Source: Candidatus Omnitrophota bacterium | GTDB taxonomy: Bacteria; Omnitrophota; Gorgyraeia; Aquiviventales; Aquiviventaceae | Direction: 5' to 3' | NCBI GenBank assembly: GCA_016206685.1 | Contig: JACQRB010000014.1 | Coordinates: forward strand, 12,601-76,600 | DNA: 64,000 nucleotides | Part shown: positions 8,986 through 15,662 of the stretch, one piece after another | Numbering within the stretch: the stretch's first letter is position 1 | Layout: the number at the start of each line of letters is the position of its first letter | Made by a program: the position numbers and the translations under genes | The notes under the pieces: model-generated | Told to the model about the DNA's origin: nothing | Seen by the model: the letters and a program-made list of their open reading frames with translations, nothing else | Database searches by the model: none

Positions 8986-9832
8986 CCATACCAGCTTCCG
9001 CATCGGCGGACCGGCTGAGTGGTTTGCCGAGCCCTCCACCGTGGAGGACCTGATCGCGCTGCTGCGCTCCGCCGCCCACCGGGACACGCCGGTGTCCGTC
9101 ATCGGCGGCGGCACCAACTCCTTGGTCGCGGATCGGGGGATCCACGGGTTGGTGCTGCGCTTGGGCAGGGGCTTCCGGATGGTCGAGCCGCTCTCTGACG
9201 CTCAGGATGATCACGCGCGCGTGCGCTGCGGCGCGGCGGTGGTCACGCAGCGATTGGTCTCGCTGGCGTGTCAGCACGGCTGGGGGGATCTGGAGGCCTT
9301 GGCGGGATTGCCCGGGCAGGTGGGTGGCGCGGTCGTGATGAACGCGCAGAACATCGGTCAATTTGTCGAACGGCTGACGCTGGTGTCCTTGGGTGGCGAC
9401 GTGGAGCAGCTGACGAGCGCGCAGATGCAGTTCGCGTATCGGTATACCGCGCTGAAGCCCGGCATCATTACGGACGTGATGTTCCGCTTCCCGCGCGCGC
9501 CGGTTGGCGTGTCGGCCGATCGCATCCATCAAGCGCTGTGCCGCCGCAACGACAGCCAAGAGACCCGCTTGCCCTCGGCCGGCTGCGCCTTCAAGAATCC
9601 GCCGGGCACCTCGGCTGGGCGCTTGATCGATCAGGCGGGCTTGAAGGGCACGCGCATCGGCGATGCGCGGGTGTCAGGGCGGCATGCCAACTTCATCGTG
9701 AATGTGGGCCAGGCGACGTGCGATGACGTCGTGTCGCTGATGGAGCATATTCAACGCCGGGTCGTCCAGCGGTTTGGGGTGCGGCTGGAGCCGGAAGTGC
9801 GGCTGTTCGGGGAGCGATGGGATCACGTCTGA
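8939..9832 (+). CDS. murB: UDP-N-acetylenolpyruvoylglucosamine reductase MurB
   Basis: FAD/NADPH enzyme that makes UDP-MurNAc. ATG 8939, preceded by GGAGAA, gives 297 aa beginning just before NHTSFRIGGPA, the usual MurB N-terminus. FAD-binding motifs VIGGGTNSLV and GLPGQVGGAVVMNA are clear. Where many MurB proteins have Gly-Ser in the catalytic GS.F motif, this one reads PSAGCAFKNP, so the proton-donating Ser seems to be Cys. RHANFIVN and the C-terminal LEPEVR are present. A TGATG links it to ddl. Confidence 0.94.
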   Translation: MSWPPTGVRRAESLANHTSFRIGGPAEWFAEPSTVEDLIALLRSAAHRDTPVSVIGGGTNSLVADRGIHGLVLRLGRGFRMVEPLSDAQDDHARVRCGAAVVTQRLVSLACQHGWGDLEALAGLPGQVGGAVVMNAQNIGQFVERLTLVSLGGDVEQLTSAQMQFAYRYTALKPGIITDVMFRFPRAPVGVSADRIHQALCRRNDSQETRLPSAGCAFKNPPGTSAGRLIDQAGLKGTRIGDARVSGRHANFIVNVGQATCDDVVSLMEHIQRRVVQRFGVRLEPEVRLFGERWDHV

Positions 9833-10824
9833 TGCATCCGGAGCGCGTGGCGGTGGTGATGGGCGGGCCCTCGGCCGAGCATGCGATCTCCGTCAGGAGC
9901 GGGCAGGGGGTGGTGGCCGCGTTGATGCGGCGAGGCTGGCGGGTGCATCCGCTCTTGTTGCTGGAGACCCTGACGGTGGAAGAAGCCGGCCGCGCCACCC
10001 GCGCCGCGCTGGAAGCCGCCGAGCCCGACGCGGTCTTCCTCGCCTTGCACGGATCGTTTGGCGAGGACGGCACGATTCAAGCCATCTGCGAGGAACGCCA
10101 GGCGGCCTACACGGGTTCCGACGTCACGGCGAGCCGCCTGGGCTTACAGAAAGTGGCCAGCCGCCTCCGGTTTGAAGAGGCGGGCTTGCGCGTGCCGCGT
10201 TGGCGGGTGATCAATCCGCAGGATCCGGGCGCGCTCCAGGAGGCCATCGAGCAGGTGGGCGTGCCCGCCGTGGTCAAGCCCACCAACCAAGGCTCCAGCA
10301 TCGGCGTGTCCATCGTGACGGAGCCCGGGGAGTTGGCGCGCGCCGTGCACGCGGCGGCTCGCTATGATACCCAGGTCCTCGTGGAAGCCTATGTCAGAGG
10401 CCGAGAGCTCACGGTGGGGATTCTGGATCGCGAGACCTTGCCGCTGGTGGAGATTTGTCCGAAGGCCCACCAGTTTTTTGACTACACGGCCAAGTACACG
10501 CCGGGACAGACCGAGTATCTCGTCCCGGCCTCGCTCAGCGCCTCGCTGACCCGGCGCGTTCAGGAAGCCGGGTTGCGCGCCCACGACGCCATCGGGTGCC
10601 GGCATTTTTCCCGGGTGGATGTGATCCTCGATCAAGCCGGGGAGCCGGTGATCCTGGAGGTCAACACGATCCCCGGCCTGACGGCCACCAGTTTGCTGCC
10701 CAAGGCGGCGGCCTGCGCCGGGATCGCGTATGAAGAGCTGTGCGAGCGGCTGGTGACCATGGCGTTGCAGGGGGGGATGCGTACGCTGCTGGCGCAGTTG
10801 GCCGGCGTCGCGGCGCACGACTAA
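9832..10824 (+). CDS. ddl: D-alanine:D-alanine ligase
   Basis: ATP-grasp ligase that makes the D-Ala-D-Ala used by MurF. ATG 9832 (330 aa) is coupled to the murB stop; ATG 9817 would add five residues. Motifs in order are GGPSAEHAISVRSG near the N-terminus, LHGSFGEDGTIQA, KPTNQGSSIGVS (ATP-binding loop), and EVNTIPGLT (Mg2+-ligand region) near residue 281. All expected catalytic landmarks of the family are visible. Confidence 0.95.
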   Translation: MHPERVAVVMGGPSAEHAISVRSGQGVVAALMRRGWRVHPLLLLETLTVEEAGRATRAALEAAEPDAVFLALHGSFGEDGTIQAICEERQAAYTGSDVTASRLGLQKVASRLRFEEAGLRVPRWRVINPQDPGALQEAIEQVGVPAVVKPTNQGSSIGVSIVTEPGELARAVHAAARYDTQVLVEAYVRGRELTVGILDRETLPLVEICPKAHQFFDYTAKYTPGQTEYLVPASLSASLTRRVQEAGLRAHDAIGCRHFSRVDVILDQAGEPVILEVNTIPGLTATSLLPKAAACAGIAYEELCERLVTMALQGGMRTLLAQLAGVAAHD

Positions 10825-10842
10825 AGCGGGGTCGGCATCCGA

Positions 10843-11634
10843 ATGGCAACTCGTCGTCGAACGATCCGTGGCGTGCTTCCCCGGCTGGTCTCCACGCTCA
10901 TGGCGGGCGTGCGCTGGACCATGAGGCATCCACGCGGGCTGATCGCGCTGGGGGTGGTCCTGGCCTGTGGCTGGACGGCGTGGCGGTCGGCCACCACGAG
11001 CGACGCCTTTCGCATCACCGACGTGCGCATTCCAGCCGAGAGCCATCTGAGCGTCCCGGTTTCCTCTCTGAAAGGCCGGAATCTCTGGACGGTGGACCTC
11101 AAGGCGCTCGAAGCGGACCTGAAAGCGCAACGGCCCCACCTCAAACGCGTGCGGGTCATCCGGATCTTGCCGCGCACGCTTGGGCTGGAGGTGGTGGAGC
11201 GCGTGCCGGTGGCCCAGCTCTTCCTGGGTGGCTGGCATCCGGTGGATGCCGGCGGCTACATCCTCCCGCAAGCCAGCTCCGCGCCCCTGGGGCAGTTGGT
11301 CCTGCTCAAAGGCATCGACAGCCCCAAACAGCCGCTGAAAGTCGGGCAAGCCAACGCCAACGAACGGTTGAGCAGGGCGCTGCAGATCGCGGAGCAGCTG
11401 CATCGCTCCCCGCTGCTCGCGGGCCATCGGCTCACCACGGTTGACGTCGCGGATCCGGCGCAGCTGACCTTCGTGATCGACGGAGACGTGGAAATTCGCT
11501 GCGGCAACGACACGCAGCTCGCCAGCCACTTGCGGCGCCTGCGCGCGGTGCTGCAGCAGGTGGCCAAGCACGGCCTGGCAATCCGCTACATTGATCTGCG
11601 GTTTTCAGACCCGGTGATCGGCCCGCGAACATGA
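10843..11634 (+). CDS. ftsQ: Cell division protein FtsQ (POTRA domain)
   Basis: Bitopic division protein with 263 aa. It has a basic cytoplasmic N-terminus (MATRRRTIRG), one transmembrane helix around residues 30-50, and then a POTRA-like segment containing FRITDVRIP and the LPRTLGLEVVERVPVAQ pattern typical of FtsQ/DivIB. Sequence conservation in this family is low, so the call also rests on its position between ddl and ftsA. In the family it links FtsB/FtsL to FtsW and PBP3. Confidence 0.88.
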   Translation: MATRRRTIRGVLPRLVSTLMAGVRWTMRHPRGLIALGVVLACGWTAWRSATTSDAFRITDVRIPAESHLSVPVSSLKGRNLWTVDLKALEADLKAQRPHLKRVRVIRILPRTLGLEVVERVPVAQLFLGGWHPVDAGGYILPQASSAPLGQLVLLKGIDSPKQPLKVGQANANERLSRALQIAEQLHRSPLLAGHRLTTVDVADPAQLTFVIDGDVEIRCGNDTQLASHLRRLRAVLQQVAKHGLAIRYIDLRFSDPVIGPRT

Positions 11635-11744
11635 TCCCACCACCTGCCTCTCAGCTTCCGGCTGGCGCACTCGCGCCAAGCTGGATTGTTGTGGTCACAG
11701 CGAGTGCGCGGCCAGCCCGTGGCTGGCCGAGGCAGGTGGTGGGA
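11635..11744. repeat. Long nested palindrome between ftsQ and ftsA
   Basis: A perfect 16-bp arm (11635-11650) starts right after the ftsQ stop. Its complement (11729-11744) ends at the A of the ftsA ATG. An inner 10-bp pair, GCGCACTCGC (11665-11674) and GCGAGTGCGC (11700-11709), is also perfect. The right arm contains the only plausible ribosome-binding purines (GGTGGTGGG), so folding would bury the ftsA start. The same 16 bases precede murE at 14-29. Confidence 0.8.
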
Positions 11745-12922
11745 TGACCACCAAACCCCTGGTCGTGTTGGATATCGGCTCCACCAAGGTCGCCTGCGCG
11801 GTCGGTCGCAGCCCCATCGTGCTGCGACCAACCGAGCAGGCCACCTGTGAGGTGATCGGGACGGGTGTGGCCTCCTATCCGACGCTCAAGAGCACGTGGC
11901 CGTGCGACCAGGCGCTGTTAGCCAGGACCATCGAGCAGGCCCTGGAGGAGGCGCATCTGGACACCTGGCCGGATCGGGCCATCGTCATCCTCACGCATCC
12001 TGCGCTGTCCCATCGAGCCGTGACGGCTCAACTGGATCTGGCTGATGAGCCGGTGACGATCCGCGGGCGGGACCTCGAGCGGCTGCACGCGCAGGCCGTC
12101 AGTCAGGCGCTCGAAGTGGATCGCGAGCCGCTGTTGCTGGATCCCTTGGGATATGCGGGCAACGGGTTCGACGCGGCCGGCGATCCGCGGGGGCTGGTCG
12201 CGACTCGCGTCCACGGACGATTTCAGTTGATCGGGATCCCGATGGCGGTCAAACGCGCCGTCTTGCAGGCCCTGGACGCGGTCGGCCTTGAGTTGGACCG
12301 CGTGGTCTACAGTCTCCAGGCGGTCGTGGCCGCGTGCGTGGAAGAGTCGTGGTGGTCCAAGCGCGTGCTGCTGGTGGATCTGGGCGGCTGCTGCACGGAT
12401 CTCGCCCTCTGGGACAACGGGCATCTGGTGCGCAGCACCTCCATTCCCTGGGGCGGGATGACCCTCGTCGAGGCCATCGCCACCGACGCTCGCATGACGA
12501 TGGACCACGCCCTGACGGCGAGCCTGGAGGGAGTGAGCAGTCCCCACCCGATCGTCCGGAAGGTCTTCAACGAACAACTGCGACTGGTGGAATCTTCGCT
12601 TCGTCACCTCCTGGAAGAGACCGCGCATCCTGACCGGGCCATCGTCACAGGCCGGGGGGCGTTGATCGGGGGGCTGGTGGAATGGGTCGAGCAGGTCAGC
12701 CGCACCAAGGCCGTGCTGGGGCGCAGTCCCCTGGCGAAAGGCCTGGGCGATCTTGGGCGCCAGATGGCCCTGAGTCCTTCGCTGGGCCTGCTCCAACGCA
12801 TCTGCCAGACGGCCGCCGCCTCCTCACGCGGCGCGCCGAGCCGCGTCGGGATTCAAGGATCCGGCCGGCTTATTGACCGCCTCCTTGCGCGCACCCGGTC
12901 CCTCCTGATCGAATACTTCTAG
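11744..12922 (+). CDS. ftsA: Actin-like division protein FtsA
   Basis: Actin-fold protein that in most bacteria tethers FtsZ to the membrane. It has 392 aa. Phosphate-1 motif LDIGSTKVACAVG lies at the N-terminus, phosphate-2 motif LLVDLGGCCTDLA near residue 208, and an adenosine-type loop TGRGALIGGL near residue 302. The end of the protein (GRLIDRLLARTRSLLIEYF region) is an amphipathic helix of the membrane-targeting type. The next gene is yggS, not ftsZ, which is unusual for a dcw cluster. Confidence 0.9.
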   Translation: MTTKPLVVLDIGSTKVACAVGRSPIVLRPTEQATCEVIGTGVASYPTLKSTWPCDQALLARTIEQALEEAHLDTWPDRAIVILTHPALSHRAVTAQLDLADEPVTIRGRDLERLHAQAVSQALEVDREPLLLDPLGYAGNGFDAAGDPRGLVATRVHGRFQLIGIPMAVKRAVLQALDAVGLELDRVVYSLQAVVAACVEESWWSKRVLLVDLGGCCTDLALWDNGHLVRSTSIPWGGMTLVEAIATDARMTMDHALTASLEGVSSPHPIVRKVFNEQLRLVESSLRHLLEETAHPDRAIVTGRGALIGGLVEWVEQVSRTKAVLGRSPLAKGLGDLGRQMALSPSLGLLQRICQTAAASSRGAPSRVGIQGSGRLIDRLLARTRSLLIEYF

Positions 12923-12945
12923 TTTTTCGGTTCGACTCCTCGTCG

Positions 12946-12975
12946 TTGACGCTGCCTTCCCGGCTGTGTTACAGT
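12946..12975 (+). promoter_or_regulatory. Predicted sigma70 promoter of yggS (leaderless)
   Basis: TTGACG at 12946-12951 and TACAGT at 12970-12975 are 18 bp apart. Only seven bases separate the -10 box from the GTG start at 12983, which places the start codon at the expected transcription start. It begins a new transcription unit after ftsA. Confidence 0.55.
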
Positions 12976-12982
12976 ACCCCTC

Positions 12983-13645
12983 GTGTTGAGCGAGAACCTG
13001 GCGCGCGTCCGTGCGCGGATTCGACAAGCCTGCCACCGTTGCGGTCGCGATCCCGCGTCTGTCACGTTGGTCTGCGTGACGAAGGGGATCGCGATTGAGG
13101 CGATTCAGGAAGCGGTGTCGCTGGGCGTGACGGATCTCGGGGAAAACCGCGTCCAGGAAGCGAAGCCCAAGCGTGCGGCGTTCGCGGCGGGAGAGGCCCG
13201 CTGGCATCTGATCGGCCATCTGCAGCGCAACAAGGCCAAAGACGCCATTGGGCTGTTTGGGGTCATCCATTCGCTCGACTCCGTGGCGCTGGCGGAAGAG
13301 CTTGAGCGCCAGGCCGCCAAGCGGCAGCAGATCCTCGACGCGTTGGTGCAGGTCAACGTGTCGGGTGAGGCCACGAAATTCGGCTGCACGCCTGCAGAGG
13401 CCCCGTCGCTGGCTCAAGCGATTGGCCGGCTACCGCATCTGCGATTGATGGGATTGATGACCATGGCTCCCTTCGTTGAAAATCCAGAACACGCTCGTCC
13501 GTATTTTCGTCGCTTGCGTCTCTTGCGTGAGGAGCTCTTGCGCTCATCACTGCTCTTATCAATGGGCATGTCCAACGATTTCGAAGTGGCGATTGAAGAA
13601 GGGGCCGATTTCGTCCGCATCGGCTCCGCCATTTTCAAGCCATGA
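12983..13645 (+). CDS. yggS: YggS/PROSC-family PLP-binding protein
   Basis: Small PLP-binding protein with an alanine-racemase N-terminal-type barrel, implicated in vitamin B6 homeostasis. It has 220 aa. The GTG start matches the conserved family beginning (LSENLARVR). Lys in the VCVTKG strand is the predicted PLP Schiff-base residue. WHLIGHLQRNK, VNVSGEATKFG, GLMTMAPF and the C-terminal MGMSNDFEVAIEEGADFVRIGSAIF are classic. It overlaps proC as ATGA, a common pairing. Its transcript may be leaderless. Confidence 0.95.
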   Translation: MLSENLARVRARIRQACHRCGRDPASVTLVCVTKGIAIEAIQEAVSLGVTDLGENRVQEAKPKRAAFAAGEARWHLIGHLQRNKAKDAIGLFGVIHSLDSVALAEELERQAAKRQQILDALVQVNVSGEATKFGCTPAEAPSLAQAIGRLPHLRLMGLMTMAPFVENPEHARPYFRRLRLLREELLRSSLLLSMGMSNDFEVAIEEGADFVRIGSAIFKP

Positions 13646-14514
13646 AACCTCAATCACTCCGGAAGTTGCAGATCGGAGTGATTGGCGCAGGCAATATGGG
13701 CCGGGCGCTGATCCGGGGGCTCCTCCGAGCGGGTGTCCCGTCAGGACGCGTGGTCGTGGCGGAGGCCGATGCCTCGACGAGGCAGCGGGTGCGCCGGGCA
13801 TTTCGCGTGCGCGGCGCGCTCTTGGATGAGATGGCGAGGCGCTGCGACGTGATTGTCATCGCCGTGAAGCCCCAGGATCTGCCGCCGGTGCTGGATCAGC
13901 TCGCTCGCGGTCTTCGCGCGCGCGGGCCTGCCCGCCCCGGGTCTCGCGGGGCAGGCGGGCGTCAACCGCTCGTCATCTCGATTGCGGCGGGGGTGAGGCT
14001 GGCCGCGCTTGAGGGCAGGCTCAGCCGGGTGCCGGTGGTGCGCGTGATGCCCAACCTGCCGGCCAAGGTGGGCTGTGGGATTTCAGCCATGGCGACCGGC
14101 CGCGCGGTTGGCGCCTCGCATCTGGCCATCGCCAGAGCGATCTTTGGCTGTGTGGGAGAGGTCGTCGAGCTGCCCGAGCGGCTGTTTGATGCCGTGACGG
14201 CCATCAGCGGCTCAGGGCCGGCCTACTTTTTCCTCATCTTCAAGGCGTTGCGCGATGCCGGCTCGCGCGCCGGGCTGCCGAACGCGATCGCGCAGCGGTT
14301 GGCGCTTCGCACCGCCTCCGGCAGCGTCGCGCTGGCCGAGGCTTCGTCCCAACCGCTTGAAGACCTGATCGCCCAAGTGGCCTCGAAGCGCGGGACGACG
14401 GAGGCGGCCTTGAACGTGTTTCGCCGGTATCGCTTGGCCGAGAGCATCCAAGCGGGTGTGGCGGCTGCCGTCCGGCGTTCACGCGCGTTGTCGAAAGAAC
14501 ATCGGGGACGTTGA
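13642..14514 (+). CDS. proC: Pyrroline-5-carboxylate reductase
   Basis: Last step of proline synthesis, NAD(P)H-dependent. The 290 aa contain the Rossmann motif IGVIGAGNMGRAL at residues 12-24, VIAVKPQD, ISIAAGV, RVMPNLPAKVGCG and the substrate/dimer segment AISGSGPAYFF. The late motif usually written SPGGTT reads SKRGTT. About 17 extra residues (ARGPARPGSRGAGGR) sit between the KPQD helix and LVISIAAG, encoded by a near-palindrome at 13926-13960. That surface loop could tolerate the insertion. Confidence 0.93.
   Translation: MKPQSLRKLQIGVIGAGNMGRALIRGLLRAGVPSGRVVVAEADASTRQRVRRAFRVRGALLDEMARRCDVIVIAVKPQDLPPVLDQLARGLRARGPARPGSRGAGGRQPLVISIAAGVRLAALEGRLSRVPVVRVMPNLPAKVGCGISAMATGRAVGASHLAIARAIFGCVGEVVELPERLFDAVTAISGSGPAYFFLIFKALRDAGSRAGLPNAIAQRLALRTASGSVALAEASSQPLEDLIAQVASKRGTTEAALNVFRRYRLAESIQAGVAAAVRRSRALSKEHRGR
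13926..13960. repeat. Hairpin inserted in frame in proC
   Basis: GCCTGCCCGCCCC (13926-13938) faces GGGGCAGGCGGGC (13948-13960) across a 9-nt loop, with 11 Watson-Crick pairs, one G-T pair and one mismatch. It encodes the Pro/Gly/Arg-rich insertion of ProC. A shorter GCCCGC/GCGGGC hairpin occurs in the giant gene at 49941-49960. Confidence 0.65.
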
Positions 14515-14526
14515 GGAGGGCGTGAG

Positions 14527-14829
14527 ATGTTCGTGTTTGGGAATTTCCTGAGCGCGGCGGCGGCCATTCTCGATCAGATCCTGTGGTTGTATAACCTCGT
14601 GGTGTTCGTGGCGGTGGTGCTCTCCTGGGTGAGCGCGGATCCGTTCAACCCGATTGTCCGGGCGCTGCGGTCCGTCACCGAACCGGTGTTCGCCTGGGTT
14701 CGGGCTCGTCTGCCATTCGCCATGCTGGGGATGCTCGATCTCTCCCCGATGATCGTGCTCTTTGCGATCTGGTTTGCCCGGTTGTTTCTGGTGCGCTCCC
14801 TCCTGGATCTGGCGCAGCGCCTGCACTAG
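14527..14829 (+). CDS. yggT: YggT-family membrane protein
   Basis: 100-aa integral membrane protein with two hydrophobic regions, the first ending in the family motif VLSWVSADPFNPIV and the second in LDLSPMIVLFAIWFARLFLVRSL. YggT proteins have an unclear role in osmotic tolerance or membrane organisation and are often next to yggS/proC, as here. A good Shine-Dalgarno sequence (GAGGAGGG) precedes the ATG. Confidence 0.9.
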   Translation: MFVFGNFLSAAAAILDQILWLYNLVVFVAVVLSWVSADPFNPIVRALRSVTEPVFAWVRARLPFAMLGMLDLSPMIVLFAIWFARLFLVRSLLDLAQRLH

Positions 14830-14837
14830 CAGACGAC

Positions 14838-15662
14838 ATGGCCGCCTCAGTCACCCAACAGCTTCACGACACGCTCAAGGCGATTGGGCGGCAGGTGCGC
14901 AGCGCCCCGACGATCGGCATCATCCTGGGCACGGGCCTGACCAAGCTGCTGGGCGAGGTCGAGCAGACGGCCGCCATTGCGTATGCGTCGCTGCCGCATA
15001 TGCCCGCCTCGACCGCCCCCGGCCACCACGGCCGCCTGGTGTTCGGCACCGTGGCGGGCAAGACCGTCGTGATCATGGACGGACGCTTTCATCTCTATGA
15101 GGGCTACAGCGCCCAGGACATCGCGTATCCGGTGCGCCTGATGAAGGCCCTGGGCGTCAAGACGCTGCTGGTGTCGAACGTCGCCGGCGGGCTCAACCCG
15201 GCGTTCCACATCGGCGATCTCATGCTGATTGACGACCACATCAACCTCTTGGGCACCAGCCCCCTCATCGGGCCCAACGCCGATGAGCTGGGGCCGCGCT
15301 TTCCCGACATGAGCCGGCCCTACGACGCGCAGTTGTTGACGCTGGCCCAGCAGGTCGCCGGCGCCGAGCGGTTGCCGGTTCGTCGAGGGGTGTACGTCGC
15401 CATGCCCGGGCCGCAGCTGGAGACCAAGGCCGAGTACCGCTGGCTGCGCGCGGCCGGCGCGGATGCCGTGGGGATGTCCACGGTGCCGGAGGTCATCGCC
15501 GCGGTGCACGCGGGCCTGCGCGTGATGGCGGTCAGCCTCATCTCGGATCTGTGCATCCCGGAGACGCTCAAACCCGTCGCCATCGAGGAGATCCTCGCCG
15601 TGGCGGACCGGGCGGAGCCGTTGCTGACGAAACTGTTCGTGGGAGTCATCACGCAGCTCTAA
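14838..15662 (+). CDS. Purine nucleoside phosphorylase, trimeric class
   Basis: Phosphorolysis of purine nucleosides in salvage. It has 274 aa. The phosphate-binding GTGLTKLLGE, TAPGHHGRLVFG, GRFHLYEGY, SNVAGGLNP, and the active-site strand GPQLETKAEYR plus VGMSTVPE all match trimeric PNPs. At the position of human Asn243 (motif SLITN) this protein has SLISD, i.e. Asp. In human PNP an Asn-to-Asp change at this site favours 6-aminopurines, so specificity may include adenosine. The stop codon overlaps the ileS start. Confidence 0.92.
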   Translation: MAASVTQQLHDTLKAIGRQVRSAPTIGIILGTGLTKLLGEVEQTAAIAYASLPHMPASTAPGHHGRLVFGTVAGKTVVIMDGRFHLYEGYSAQDIAYPVRLMKALGVKTLLVSNVAGGLNPAFHIGDLMLIDDHINLLGTSPLIGPNADELGPRFPDMSRPYDAQLLTLAQQVAGAERLPVRRGVYVAMPGPQLETKAEYRWLRAAGADAVGMSTVPEVIAAVHAGLRVMAVSLISDLCIPETLKPVAIEEILAVADRAEPLLTKLFVGVITQL

